A stretch of DNA of 64,000 bases from Adineta ricciae (Eukaryota > Rotifera > Eurotatoria > Adinetida > Adinetidae): contig CAJNOJ010000008.1 in NCBI GenBank assembly GCA_905250025.1, positions 248,001-312,000 of the forward strand. Reading direction: 5' to 3'. The notes under the pieces were generated by a model. That model saw nothing but the letters and a program-made list of their open reading frames with translations, was not told the origin of the DNA and did no database searches. The position numbers and the translations under genes were made by a program. Shown in pieces: positions 9,438-26,700 of the stretch (its first letter is position 1; the number at the start of each line of letters is the position of its first letter).

Positions 9438-10238
9438 TCAATATTGCACATCGATAATCTCATCATCTTCATGTGAGGAAATCTCATCACTACTGATACT
9501 ACTTGTGCCAATAGTATTGTCAAGTAGCTCGAGCGACGACTGATCCCTTCTCGTTGTTAAAGATATTTCATGTGTTTTCGAATGTTTGGATAAATGATCG
9601 GATCGCATGAAGCGTTTGCCACACTTCGGACAAACAAAACGTTTTTCGCCAGTATGTGTACGTAAATGACGCTGCAGTTCGTCAGAACGTGTAAATGCTT
9701 TGCCACAAAAGAGCCAAGTACAACGAAATGGACGTTCACCAGCATGCCAGCGAAGGTGTGCTTTCAAATGTGATGTTTTTCCATAAATTTTTTTACATAT
9801 GTGACAGATATGTTGCCGTTTCGATGTTGACGAATCGGCTAGTAGAGATGAGGGCTGATTTATGCAGTTCGGACAGCGACAACGTTTGCATCGACGAGTT
9901 ACAGAGCCGAACAAACTGGATGCGTGTTCATTAACACTCCACCATTTATCGGATGATTCTTTTGTTGGCACTGATGAGTTTGTAGTTGAACTTGCAGATG
10001 ATAACGCTGCAGCAAATGATGGAGGATGAAAAGATGACGGTGGAATAGGAGGCAAAGGTGCTGGTGGTGATGATAATAGAGAAAACTGTGCCTGTAAGAT
10101 TTGTAAAGCTTTCTGACGGATAATAGTTTCAGTATGCAAACGATCTAATGGTGACCATGTTGCTGATTGTTTTACATCCGTTGTTGATCGAGGATTTACA
10201 GGTATGGGTCGAGCAATAGTTGAATGAGTCATTGAATT
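9438..10238 (-). CDS. Sp-family transcription factor, three C2H2 zinc fingers
   Basis: 264 residues from the ATG at 10232. A buttonhead box (CKRCRCPNC, about 115-123) precedes three C2H2 fingers at about 143-163, 171-193 and 201-221. Recognition helices KTSHLKA, RSDELQR and RSDHLSK are those that read GC/GT boxes. Box plus fingers assign it to Sp rather than KLF factors. The N-terminus is short and Pro/Ser-rich, without a clear SP box. The first finger has C-X2-C (CHIC) where Sp proteins usually have C-X4-C. An acceptor (TTCTTTTAG) ends at 10239, and a minus-strand ATG directly followed by a GTATGT donor lies at 10583-10585. Joining them reads M-N-S-M-T-H in frame, so the start may be upstream. 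The acidic tail ends at TGA 9438-9440. Role: nuclear DNA-binding regulator. Confidence 0.88.
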   Translation of the reverse strand, partial: NSMTHSTIARPIPVNPRSTTDVKQSATWSPLDRLHTETIIRQKALQILQAQFSLLSSPPAPLPPIPPSSFHPPSFAAALSSASSTTNSSVPTKESSDKWWSVNEHASSLFGSVTRRCKRCRCPNCINQPSSLLADSSTSKRQHICHICKKIYGKTSHLKAHLRWHAGERPFRCTWLFCGKAFTRSDELQRHLRTHTGEKRFVCPKCGKRFMRSDHLSKHSKTHEISLTTRRDQSSLELLDNTIGTSSISSDEISSHEDDEIIDVQY

Positions 10239-10239
10239 C

Positions 10240-13221
10240 TAAAAGAATGAAAAGGTGATTTCGTATGACTTCTACATATATACGTATATATGGACAGAGT
10301 AGCACGTGTGTATGTTCTTTTATCGGCTCATTATACGACATCGGCAAGTGATCGAAGCTGCCACTGCTGCTGCCTCTTTTTTTTTTGAACATGATGAGTG
10401 GTATGTTCCGGTTAGTAGCAACTTAATGACACACACAAAGAATAATTAGATAGTATGCAAATTGAAGAAAGGCTCTAAGCGATCACTGACCATTCGTTTG
10501 ATCTGTAGTTTACAACTTGATGACCTGAGGAAATGCTCTCGTTTACTGTGCGTTCCTCGTTGAAAGAATTTCGTTTACATACCATGATTAAGTTATGAGT
10601 AGTTGTTGATAGAAAAAATGGATGGGTCGAAAGGACCATACTATTCACTCGATAATTCGATTGAATGTAAATGTATATGGGTATGTGTATACTGTTAAGA
10701 GATATTTTCTCTTTTCTCTCTTCGCCGTATGTATGTATCTGACTTTGACTCCGCCTTTGACACTATGCCATTCACTTTCTTCTTTCTTCTCTATTAAGAT
10801 TGCGATTGGTTGTTTGCGACACTAGGAATCGATATGAGCCAATGAAAACATATCTGTTTGCTTTTGTTTGATTGAGAAAGAAAGAGAAGAGGGGAAAACA
10901 GGAATGGGCGGCGTCGATCAAAGAGAAGAAGGAGAAAACTTAATCTCAAACCGATCCCTTGTCGTCTCTTTAAATCTGTCCGATACGTTGATTCAAATAA
11001 TCAGTCGTCGTGAAGATTATCGTCTTTATGTATACAGAATAATTGAATCGTCAAAGCTCGTTTGTTTCTCTCCCTTTTTATTTATTGCCGACACAGAGAT
11101 GTATGTGAGAAGAAAAGGCACATCCAATTCTCATTTGAACGTCTTCTTAATTTACTACAATCGTGTTTTGCTTTGACTGACATTCAATGCTCGAGGATGC
11201 AATTTGAGGATCTATAATTATCAGTATAAGTGGTGTCACTTGCATGTCAAATCATAGTCGGTATTGGTATGATCTTCAAACGAATCCATTTGACACATGT
11301 GCATTGTGAATATGAGTATAAGCACACACTTTCAAATTAGACCGATCTTCTTCAATGTCATATTTTTATTGACCGCTTACACATTTCTGTCAAGCCTATT
11401 ATCATCATTATTTTACCTTTTCACACGTGCGCACTCAGCCACTACGATTGACCATCATATTTAAGAAAAGTCAAATGATGCACGCATGTAGATGAAAGGT
11501 GTGAACTATAAATTTTCTTTTGATTACTTGAATAAGATGGATAAAGGTGATGTTTCATTATTGATGAAAGAAAAAACAGTTCGCTCAGCCTGCCTGCTGC
11601 CTTGATGATGATCATCAACACAGTTAGTTTACTCGATGTCGGTTAAATCATTATGATCAATGGCTTGATTTGTCCGGTTAGCAGGAGGCCTGATATATAT
11701 CATATGCCTTGTTCTCTTCTACCACTTGTCTGTATAACCAGGCGTTCATTCGTTTTGTCTATATATATATGCCTTCGAACAGGCGGTTCCAATCACGCCT
11801 TTCACTATGATCACAAAGAAAGAAGGCCAATCATGACAGGCGGTAAAAGATAAAACAGAGGCTAACTATGCATATACACGATCGCCCTTTCATTCCATTT
11901 GCTCTGTTGTTTTTTGTATCTTGATCAATAATGCAAAATGCTGCGCCTGAATCAACATTACTTTTAACAAATAAAACCTTGGGAAATTTGCCAGATTCTG
12001 TTTTGTTTTGTTTCACGACTACTTCTCTTGCTCATTCAACTGACAGAATTTCAATCGGATTAGGTGTGCAAGTATTTTCATTATCGTCTCAATTTCAAAA
12101 GTGCATCCTCTTCTTATGTTTCCACTTGATTAACGTCGGCGGGAGCGTTTTACATCCGATTTAAATTTCCTTCTTTTATTCTCTTTAGTTTGTTTGAGTG
12201 CCGACATTCATTCTCAATCATACATACAATCGGATGTACGTTTCAGCAGACATCTAAACACCTTGAATAGAAACACGAGAATGGATGCCCATTACGGCAT
12301 TTTTCAATGTCTATCAACATTCGATACACTTATCGTCTTCGTTCTTACTACGACTGCTACCTTGCTCGATGATTAACGAGCGTTGTCTTCGGCGGAAAGA
12401 CAAGTAAAAAGATCAAGAGAAGAAAGTATTCATCATTGAAATGTTTCCAGAGGATAAGAAGATTATACAAGCAAAATCAAACGATTGATCGTTTATCATT
12501 GATATCCAGCAGATTCCCGAAGCAGAGGAGTTGATCAATTGCGAAGACGCTATTGCATCTACTAATTTCTATCGTATCCTTAGAAGACATGTTTATATCG
12601 ATGGAAAGTATGTTTTATTTATTCAAGACACCGCCCTTCTCATCGACGATGAGCTTGTCAAACGTGTGATATCGCACATAAACACTTTTCATATGAATCT
12701 TTTTCATCTTCAAGTATGGATCGGTGTGAAATATAAATAAATATAATCTTCGCTTGCTGTACAGAGAAAACAGTAGGAATGTAATACATTGCTTCGTTCT
12801 CATGAGGATAAACAAAGATTACTTTTTTTTTCATATGATCGATGTCGAGACAGTGACATTAGGTATGACTCTTTGATCTCGTACGATAGGTAATGATTTT
12901 GATTTTGCGTGTCATGCGGTCGAAATTTTATAAAAAAAAGAGCGTTAAAAGGAGGAATTGAATTGCCAATGTGAATGTAACCATCAGTCTCAATGATTTT
13001 AGTGTCTTGCCTTGTATTCTTAGAAATATATCTTTCATTTACATCATCAATTACAATTTACCATTTGAATATTTTCTTCTCCAACAGTTCAATCCTTCTA
13101 CGTATACAAAAAGAATGCACAAAATGATATTGTGAATACATTTTTATATAGAGAATATTCATGAATAATTTGGTTAGTAGCTCATATGAGAAAGAAAAAC
13201 GTGTGTCAAAGCTATCAGGAT
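10240..13221. other. Intergenic, no gene recognised
   Basis: About 3 kb without a supportable frame; open frames here are short, low-complexity and lack splice context. Part of it is upstream of the Sp gene and could hold 5' exons or regulatory DNA. Confidence 0.5.
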
Positions 13222-16200
13222 CTAATAGACGAGAAAGAATGGTGGAGAGCGATAAAAATCGTAATCGTTTGGATTCGAAGGATTTCCAAAGTTTTTGAGA
13301 GCTGAGAATCGAACTCGATATTGACCTTGAGGAAGATTAGATGTTGTACTGGCTGAGCAACTACCAGTACTGGCTGCTGGACATGCGTAATAATACCCGT
13401 ACCATATGCATATATCCCCATCAGTAACTGACTGAGTTTGGATAGCAGCATTTCTCTGTACATTGGTTTGGTAGAATGGAGCACCGTTTGTTCCGTAGGC
13501 TAATATTCCCAAACTAAAAACGAAAATAAAACATAATTTAACGAGCAAAGCCTAGTAACTGGCATCCTTTGATTTTTCATAGGTACACCTCGTAATCATT
13601 GTTATCATGCAAAACACTAGCGGCTGCATTCACTTTCTACTTTCACTGATAACATTCATTATAGTGGTACTAAAAGCAGCTATTACCTTTGGTTTTGAGT
13701 CGGCAAACTGGTATCATTCACTGAAATAATCTCTGCAAAGTAAAGACGAGTGGACCACGCTAATACTGACAGGATTCTGATCCCTATAGTAGCATTCAAT
13801 GTCTCTTGTTCTATGGTAGAAATATAGCCGCCACTCTGAGACACAATTCCTGTTCTGACATTGTTCAAAGCTGTTTGCACAATTATACGAGCATTTGAAT
13901 AGTCACCAATTGCACCAGCATCTACAGAACAATGGTGATTGATGTTTAGAGCTAGACTATGTATGAGAAGTTTGATAAAAACGATATTTACATGGTAGAT
14001 GAACAACATCGCCACTGTTTTGATTAGTGACATATATGAAACCAGAGTAGAATGGTAACAGACTTGCATTCACTGTCGTGGGTGGCATGAAACGAAGTGT
14101 GATTTGACGTGACTGCCCAGGCTGGAGTTGAAACGCACTGGGATCAATAGTAACATTCTACATCAAACAAATACAATAGTACTTATAGAGTACCTGCAAT
14201 CAGTCTATTTCATCTACGTTGAATAGCATTGTGACTTATAAAAAGGTAAGCAAGAGTGTAGGAACTTACAGCGTAATCTGCTGAATATATTGGAACAGCC
14301 AAGAGTTGGTCAGAGTCTGCATCCTTTGGAGTGGCTAACGCTGCACCACCATGTGTAAGTTTGTATGATGCTGTCGTCGTACCAATGTTGTAAACTGTCA
14401 CTGTGTATGATGACGCTGTGCGGACGGTATCATTCAACGAAAGATCACTTGGTGAAAGCATAGTTGTAGCTTTTATAGCACGACGAATATCAACTAATCC
14501 GGAACCTTGTTGAAGGGCGTTAGAAAGAAGAGTAGATCCGTAGTTGTTTACTGTTTGTGCTGTTGATTGAAAGATATTCATGGCCACGGAGAATGAGGGT
14601 CGACAAACTCCATTGCTAGCAATGCCACTAGCTGTACTGGGAGCCGGATTGCCCAAACTGGCAAGGAACAGAGCCAAAGTCCTTTAAAAAACATTGTTTT
14701 AGAATGAATACTCTAATTTATCGTTCAAATGATTTGCCAGTTAGAGTATTCTGCTCGCTATAGTTTACTCAAAAACAACATACCCAGCAATATAAGGTGT
14801 AGCCATACTTGTGCCCGAGTAAAGGGCATACATTCTCGTTAAACCTTGCATAGCAGCAGCAAAGGGTGAGATTGTTGAATAAACGCTCCCGCCAATACCA
14901 CAAAGTTGAGGCTTCAAGAGAAGATCACCGTTTGGACCAATGGATGAGAAGTCAGAAACAGTTCCCGCCGTGTCCTATACATACAGATAAACTCACTCTA
15001 GCAATACACAATGATGTATCCTTTTTTTAAAGCAGATTTGCATAGATGCATCTAAGTCGTTAGCAAACATAAAATGTTTTACCCGTGTTATAGGTTCAAC
15101 CCAGGTCGTGAACATATACATGGCGGATGAATTGGCAACAACTGTTGAAATAATATTCAATCCATCACTCAGACTAACACTTCCACTAGGAATATTCGAT
15201 GAACCTACATAGAGTGTATTTAACTAGTGAGATTATCCTACTAGCAAGGCAACTCAACCCTCCATATTGCTAGTATTATATATCAAACAACCGATAGCTC
15301 CTTGAACTGCTGCTTTGTTGCAACGAACAGCGGTGCCACATTGGTCGTTATCTTGAAAATGAAATAGAACGACAGCTCCCATAACGACAATTGATGGCCC
15401 ATTACAACCATCATCACTATTCGTTCCATTGGGATCTAAACAATGGGTATAAGTGGAGAATTCGATCGATATGAACTCATCTAACCGTTCACAACAATGG
15501 TCGAATTCACAATCGATCTCCAAGCACCATAATTCGTTCCGGGTTGATATAGAATTTTCGTGCTGTTCGGTCCAATCATGATCGATGCATTCGTCAGCAG
15601 AGTATATTTGTTGTCTATGGAACCAACAGTCATCGAAGCAGCTTCATTTGCTATATCGTCAGTCGTTTGAACACCTGCTTGTCCATCATTACTTGCCGCA
15701 ACAGCAACGTATACTACGGGTGAAAATCGTACTTGGAAGTTACAAAAAGAGAACAAGCCTTGGTACCTCCGGCATTAGTAACTCGCTTGATTGCCACTCC
15801 TTCAGCAGTTCCTGGATAAGGACCCGGGGCGCCAAGTGATAAGTTAACTAAACATATCATTGACTTTTTAAATGATTCAGGAAAGAATTTTTTTAACGAT
15901 CGGAAATTGAAGTGCCTGCGACTTAGAGACAGATGAAAAGAAACTTACTGACATCCGCTCTATCGTTATAGGCACGATAAATAGCTTCAGTGACTGCATC
16001 TATTGAAAAATAGAGAAGCTATCGAGTAACATAGGTAGATATCGTTGTGCACATACCCGATGGCGAGCCACCTTGACAACTGAATACACGATCTGTTATA
16101 AAAGAAGAAGCACAGATAGATAAATGACTTTCACAAAGTCTTACATGCACCGAGAGTGACTTGAGGTGCAACGCCTAGGAAGGGCATATACGAAGTGAAA

Positions 16201-17749
16201 TTTAGACTGGTAATTCCTGTAGAGTTTGCCGCAATAATTCCAGCAACATGGGTGCCTATAGAATTCACACACGAAAGCACAGAACGAATGAGAAAGACAT
16301 AAACTAGAGGATAAATACCGTGAGAGCTTTCCGAGCAATTATCCAAGGGATCAGGATCAGGCATAGCCACTGAAGTACCAGCTGAAAAGTCGTCTCCGAC
16401 CAGGTCTAAAAACGTCATATATCCGCGATTTAGTACACATGGTTGACTTTATCTATTACCATAGCCAAATTCAACTTTACATCCTTGTCCAAAACAACCT
16501 CCAAGTGCAGGATGTAAATAATAAACACCTGAGTCAATGACAGCTACCTACACAGAATTTCATGAACTCGTAAGTAATCATGTTAAGACTAGTTTACATA
16601 CTCTGACACCTGCACCGAAGTTTTTATACACGTCATGTATATAACTGATGCCAGTTGAATTGTATGAATTGATTGTATCACTGCCAGTGCTATACAATTC
16701 ACTGTAGCCAAGAGTTCGTACAGGTTGCGGACGAGGAATAGTGTAGATCGGATAGACAGCAACTATACCTTCGATGTTTTCGATTGCTTCTACGGGATGA
16801 TCTTGATCAACACTAAACGAAGTACCAGAAAATAATGACGACTGGATAGAACGTCGTATTGTAACTGCCGATGGATCAATACTATGGGAGAGTTGTAACG
16901 ATCTTGTGATTGTACGAGCTTGTGTTCTTTCAGTGGCATCAAGTGCAAACTCAACCAGATAAGCACCTTTGACAAGAACATTATTTCCAATTTTTTCTGG
17001 AGCTGGTGCCATTTTCACTTTGGGACGTGCATCGTTTACGGATGGTAATTGATTTGTTTTAGCGAAAGCTGTAAAAATATTAGAGTATACCTTGCCTGCA
17101 TACGAAAACTTAGTATCAACCGAATCCAACTTATGAACATGGAGATCCTCTCTGGTAGCGAAATGATTTCTGATAAAACAAACTCACTCTTTGCCATTGT
17201 TGATTGACATTTTGTGATATATGGCTGTGATGTTGTTGAAGATGTCGAATCTCCTATAAAATACATTCAATACATAACAGTTTATACACTGATGGAAACT
17301 AGAAGTTCAATTCTTAGAAGATTCTCCTTCTTCCGAACACGTGATCACAGATGTTTTCAGATCACGCCTGCGATCCATACCTGTTGCATTTGAGCTTGAT
17401 TTCCTTGTTAAGACCACCGGAAGAACAATAACCAGAACTATTATGATTATTGCTACAACAATTGATGCTCCAACGACAAGGTATTTATTCTTGGGCTTTT
17501 GCATACAGGATGTTTCCTCTTCTTCATTGCTAAGAAACACATGCAAAGCGTAAAAAAAGCTCTAAAGTCTCTTGTGAAGGAGAAATCTAGCCGCTCCCAC
17601 CGCTTAGCTTGTTCGTTAGAGAGAAAAACTCACTTGTTTGCTTGATATCTTGCAGCTTTAGGGCTTACAACAGCAACTGAAGGCTGTTGGACCGTCGGCG
17701 AGGACGGTTGTTGTGAAACATTTGTAAAATCAGCGTTGGTATCTCCCAT
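13222..17749 (-). CDS. Membrane-anchored subtilisin-like serine protease (S8, with PA domain); frameshift
   Basis: Eighteen exons (5' to 3'): 17749-17634, 17529-17381, 17253-17188, 17068-16602, 16547-16460, 16405-16319, 16255-16145, 16092-16057, 15999-15949, 15848-15767, 15713-15486, 15435-15259, 15204-15083, 14974-14784, 14681-14270, 14157-13992, 13921-13687, 13513-13222. About 1025 residues. Order: cytosolic tail, TM segment (about 55-80, YLVVGASIVVAII...), I9-like propeptide, then Asp motif VAVIDSGV (about 267), His motif SSHGTHVAG (about 323), oxyanion region VAVAASND, an inserted PA domain (about 493-580), Ser motif YSGTSMATP (about 646) and a C-terminal Fn3-like part (LQPGQSRQITLRF). 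The catalytic triad is complete. The type II anchor is unusual for a subtilase. Exon 10 carries one extra base near 15840-15843 in the INLSLG motif, breaking the frame: all other junctions close in phase and the summed length is 3n+1. Confidence 0.88.
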
Positions 17750-18827
17750 TGAAGCTGATTCAGTAGGTTATGTTGGAATCTAATAAAACAGAGTAAACTT
17801 TACGAAGAAAAAAACACATAGCTCTCGAAATGAAGAGAGAAAATGTGACACAAAAATATGAATATAAACAACAGAACAAGCGTAAAGATACAACATGAAT
17901 TATTTCTCAACGAAATTCGCTGCTTAACAGTTTTAACCCTGTTTTCTGTCTGCGTCGCCATAATAGAAAAAACTGTTTGAAGTGCACAAACGTTTACCTT
18001 AATGAAGCTCAAGTGTAAACGTTCCTTTCGCATTTAGTCTATTGCTGATCTGCGACTAATGCTACCGGCAAATCTTATCAACAATTTTCGAAAGAGGATA
18101 GTTTTCAAAATATCAATATTCAACACTAACGAAAGTGGGTACAGCGCACAGAGAAAAATGTCAATCATTTGAGTATTCGTGAAAACAACAATCACGTATA
18201 AATACCGTCACCACCCACCTCAATAATATTACCAATACGCATTAGTATAATATCAGTGCGTAGTACGTGCGTTTTTATTTTCTACAGGTCGAAACAATTT
18301 TTTCATCGGCAAGAAAAATCATATTTTTATTGACGAATGATTTAATTCATGCATCAAGAAGAAAACAAAACTGACGAAACTCATTTTATTTACCTTGAAA
18401 TATTATGTTTTGATACATTCTTTACAGCGAGGGGCGAGTTAATGCACAAAAAACACTTATTCAACAGTATTATCTGATTGAATAGAAAGAAAGAGAAATA
18501 AAAATAGTCGTCATTAGCTAATGATTACAGTGACCCAAGTGATCCCATTTTGGAACATGTACTTGATCTTTCGAAAATGGAACAGGTCAAGTTCGATGAT
18601 TGTATAGTTATTTGGCCTTGCTTACCATTGACAGAAAACAGAACCATTACGTTCTTATTTATTTCGATATTTCTGTTTGCAATGTATTCACTCTGCTATC
18701 AATTAAATACCGAATGATGATGAATCAGTGAGAGTAATTTATGTAAGAACATGATAAAATTCTCTTGGTATATAGATGTTATTTATTTAAAAAAAAGGTA
18801 GGTAATTAAATTATATTCATTCTTCGT
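17750..18827. other. Intergenic between protease and Rab7
   Basis: No gene supported. It contains the 5' flank of the protease and the 3' region of Rab7, including A-rich runs and poly(A)-type motifs. Confidence 0.45.
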
Positions 18828-19764
18828 TTAGCATGGACAACCGCTGGATTGAGTTGGCTGCTGATTTGTAGGAATTATGATCGGTTTTGGAAAATCCGGT
18901 GTTGGTTCAATGTCTTTTTCACGTGATAATGCATTGCGTGCGACAATTTCGAACGCTTTTTCAACGTTAATACCATCTTTAGCCGACGTTTCGAAATAGG
19001 GTACATTGGATTTCTCTAAAAGAAACTTCCTTTTTCCGAAGAAAGTTCGCAATTCATATCAGAGTTCCTACCTGCACACCAACTTTGTGCTTTGCGCGCT
19101 TGAATCTAAAATAGAGTTGTTTACAAATGAAAGAGAAACGATCAGTCAATCAATCAAACGAACCACACGGTTATCAAGATCAATTTTATTGCCGATAACC
19201 TAAATCGAAAGGCGATAAGAAATCTTTCGTACGAACAAATCATATACCCACCACAAATGGAAAGTTTTCCGGATCACGAGGACCAGCTTGCTGAAAAACA
19301 TGAGGAATGTATTTCTTCATTAATCCTTAATGTAACTTACGATAAGAAATTCATCGCGCCAACTATCCAGTGATCGAAATGAATTTGCTTGTGTGACGTC
19401 ATAAACAAGTACGCAACAATCAGCTCCACGATAGAAAGCAACGCCTAAACTTTGAAAACGTTCTTGACCTGCAGTATCCCATATCTAACAATAGCGAGAG
19501 CGAGTTTTCACAAGTCATTTTATGTGTCAATCTACCTGCATTGTCACGAGTCGATCATCGATCTGCACTTCTTTTGTCAGAAAATCTGCGCCAATAGTTG
19601 CCTTATATTGGTTAGAAAATCGATGGGAAACGAATTGACCCATTAAACTTGTTTTTCCTACTCCACTGTCACCTATTCAAGTCGAAAATATGTTCACATG
19701 TTTGTACTAGAAAAATCCTACCTAGAATAATGACTTTAAGTAAAACTTTCTTTCGGCTGGCCAT
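18828..19764 (-). CDS. RAB7: Rab7 small GTPase
   Basis: Seven exons: 19764-19722, 19672-19536, 19484-19341, 19290-19252, 19199-19164, 19105-19072, 19015-18828. They give exactly 206 residues in phase (family about 207). G motifs: [10 protein letters not shown] (P-loop), effector region [26 protein letters not shown] (switch II), NKID and ETSAKDG. Effector and switch sequences are those of Rab7 and not other Rabs. The protein directs late endosome/lysosome traffic and cycles between cytosol and late endosomal membrane through C-terminal geranylgeranylation. The tail is SSGCPC, a CxC prenylation signal (CSC in vertebrates). All introns are 49-76 nt with GT/AG ends. Confidence 0.96.
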
Positions 19765-20563
19765 TCCGTGTGCAGATATCAGAAGAAAAGAAATCTAAAT
19801 AGTAGTCAACATAGATTATTTCGTGCGCTATTATCTTCCTTTATTGTTTGCTTTGAAATCTTACTCATCATTTGCATTTCACTAAAATAACACGCTCTAT
19901 CTTTGAGTTGACTAAACGCCACACGAATGAAGAACAATCTTCTGTCGATGTCGCTACGAGTTTTTCATAATTTCATTCGTTATTCAAAAGCATATGATTC
20001 TCCATGATGCTGAAATGTTGACCAAGGGGTCATGACAAAATCTCATGAGTTAGAAAAACAAGTTGTTTTTGTTTTTGTTTTTTGTCAGATCAGATATTTC
20101 TTTCTTTGTTATACACATAGCAAGAGATAAATTACAAACACAGAAAAAGAAGACAAACATCGATATCCGCGTCACAATTTGTTTTTTTTTGTCTTTTTTC
20201 CAATCTTCACACAATACAAGCAGAGGAGGAAGAAGGACATGAGAGAGAGAGAGAAAGAGAAAGAGAAAAACAGAATAAAGAAAAAGTTATACACATGCAC
20301 AATACAAAACATTATTTACAAAATATAGTAAACATTGGCATATATATTTGATAATATATGTAAAGTAGAGAATAGAGTGACAATAACAACATCAACATTT
20401 AACAACAAGAACAACAACATGAAAATATCTGACCCAAGACAAGAGAGAAAACAAACTCACTGTATAGACGCAGAGATATAGGTCAGAGAAAATATATAGA
20501 CAATGTTCTGATTTATATATTGATTTGGCTTGCTTGTTTGTTTGTTTCGAAGTAAATTCATTC
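19765..20563. other. Intergenic, Rab7 5' flank and Groucho 3' flank
   Basis: No gene supported. AT-rich with a (ga)n stretch near 20242-20275; contains the 3' region of the Groucho gene. Confidence 0.45.
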
Positions 20564-23773
<3,210 letters not shown>

Positions 23774-26700
23774 ATTTGCAGAAAGTTTTTCTTGTTCGCC
23801 GGTATTCGGTAAAGCGGAACCGGAGCCGCTAATAAATTTCTTTTTCTTTTTACTACTANCGTCGTCGACGGCGTATATAGCAAATGCGTGTTACTCTCTT
23901 CACCCGACTACAAGTGTCCAATTTACACACACGATCTGGATAGAGAAAAGATACTTAATTAATCGCGATCGATAAAAAAAGACAAAAGGCCAGTATTTCT
24001 ACTACCATCCTTCAACATAGGAAGAGAGAAAGAAAAAAAGATCAAAAGTTGTCGTTCGTGATGCACATAAATATATACCCAGAAGACAACACGCATCAAC
24101 CTAAAGCGCATGCGTATTCGAAATAATTGTGTACATATACACACACATATATAGATATATATATATGACGGGAATGAAGAGCGATTAGCATTTGAGAAAA
24201 AAAGAAGAAGCATTGACAAGAAATTGGAGATTGACACATGGTTATGATTACAGGACAAGCGCAATTTAATTACGTCAAGTATTATCCGATTAGATCTAGG
24301 TGCAGTATTTTCTATTGAGCAGAATGCAGACAGCAAAAAAGAAGAATTTTTAATCTTACCAATAATAATTAAATATGCAATGGAATTAATAAATTTTCAA
24401 CGATCGCAAAAAAGAACTGATTATGTTAAAATATGTCAGCACTTAAACATAAAAGTAGTGCGTTGTGCCGTGTATGGCAGGCAAATATTATTTCTGAGGA
24501 AAATTTTTTACTCTTTTCTGTAATATTTATTGTTATTATTACTTCGTACATCAAAGATATATATATATATATATAAATGAAGTGAAGAGGAAGAATGGAA
24601 ATAGAAACGAGCGAAGATTGATAATAATAGCAGTGGAAAGCGTACGAGCGTGCAATACAATGCTTGAATGAGAACTAACAAAAGACGAAGAAAACAAGTT
24701 TAATAATGCAGTAGTGCAAATCTTCGAATAGACTCTCAATCTCATTTCGAAGTCTATGATTGTTAAAAGCAAATGGAATCATGCATGAATGCAAGGAAGA
24801 AAATGCTCTATATGTATACAAGGATAAAATGTTAAACGGATTGTCTTCTGTTCAACTTCTTTTCTTTCGTTCAGATATTTTTGGTTCTTGTCGATGAGTA
24901 CGAGCAATTGGAGTCGTTTAGAGATGTTTGAATCTATTCATGTCCTTCTTTTTTTCTTCTTCTCTTCTTAGTCTATTATTCTAGATGTCTACATAAATAT
25001 ATGAGTGTATGTGTTGGTTGCTTTATTTTGATTTAATCAAGTCAGTCAGCTCGTCTGCTAGCCGAACTCCTCAAGTGTCACTTTCATCGCATCGCTCGTT
25101 CGTTTCTACTTACATCCACACGCTCGCATGCATACTCATATGCACGTCAAAGCACACAAATCGTTGTTATTATTAAAAAAAAACTGAACACTCCCTTGTT
25201 GACCTAAGCATCTATTTTTTTCTTCCCATCGGCAGACATTTTAAAAGGTACGCATACAGGTCTGAGCGTATGCAATGGTGAAAAGAGGAAAGATAATAAG
25301 ATTAAATGTAAATCGATATCTTCAATAGGAATTTTTGAGTTCAATCACAACTAGACATGTTTCTTTCATATTTGTACATGAATAAGTTTTGATTAGAATT
25401 TCGATCGGCTAATCAATAATGCGAAGACATAGAAATATTTGATGAGAAGAAAGGTTAGATCGATTAGGAAGATTGTAGATGGTATGAAATGTGTAAGTAA
25501 ATAGTTTCTCGAGAAGTCTTGAGAGAAAAGAAAGAGAAGTCGTTGAAAAGCATTTACATACTCATGACAGTAGTAGTCAATTGGAGACGAAAAATGTATC
25601 TTAACACATATCAACGAAAGTAATTAGAATGAAATGGGGAGAATGATAACGAATCATTAACATATGCTAATTAACACTGGTTAGATCAAGTAATTATGAC
25701 GATGAAAAAGCGAAGCTATTATTTATCTTTTCAACCGATCAATAAACTTGACTATTCGAAAAGAAAAGCAAATAAATCATCTTGAGAGAACGACACAAAA
25801 GAATCAGTATAAAGTATGTTTGTCAAACATGAAAATACATCGAAGAAGAATTTCATGTTTTCTCAAAAACAAAAAAAAAGAAACAACAGAAAAGAAAAAA
25901 CATATACAACGTCCTCTTTTGACAAGAAAAGAAAGAATCAGAATAATATGAAAATGAGATAAGTTATCTGATTGGTCGGCTCGAATTATGATCCATTTGC
26001 ATATTCAACACTCTTATGCACTTTGGTTTTTCAGAATTGCTTTACCGATTTTGAGAAATATATTTCTATTTTTAGTGAGAATATTCTGGTAAAAAAATAT
26101 GACGTAGATGTTTAACTTTATTGGTCGCCGAAAAGATAAACAAATTCTACATTGAAACAACATGGCAAACATTAAAGAACACTACCACAACTTGACAAAT
26201 ATATGAAAACAACAAACTTATTTTTTTCGTTTCAGGTATGAAAATATTGCAACGAAATACTCAGAGTGAAACCAAATCGGATTGACAAACGGCTGTTCAT
26301 TTGATTCTAATATCAATTCAAGAAATGAGCACGTTGTTTTAAGATTCTTTTTTTTTGAAGATATTCGATCTGTTAATCTGGCACGTCGAGTTACCATAGA
26401 ACAGTTGCGTTTTCGCTATGAATAACACTTCTCAGTTAGAGAGGATAGATTAATAGAAAACAGGAGTATCTAAGAATTAGTGACAATCGGTTCCCGGTTA
26501 ACCTTGAATTACTTTGTTTTCATCTAAGTTTGTATTTAAAATCCACAAAGAAATGTGTTTTTTTTCTCTTTCTTTTAGATATAAATATGAGTTTTCGAAT
26601 GGAGGACATTCGACACAATGCTCTCATTATGCTCCTATATTAACAATAATTTCACGGCAAACAATCATGAAATTGGATCATAGAAGAATGCGTGATTGAT

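Noticed and set aside
10868-11176. 102-codon frame
   Set aside because: Low-complexity, no family or splice support.
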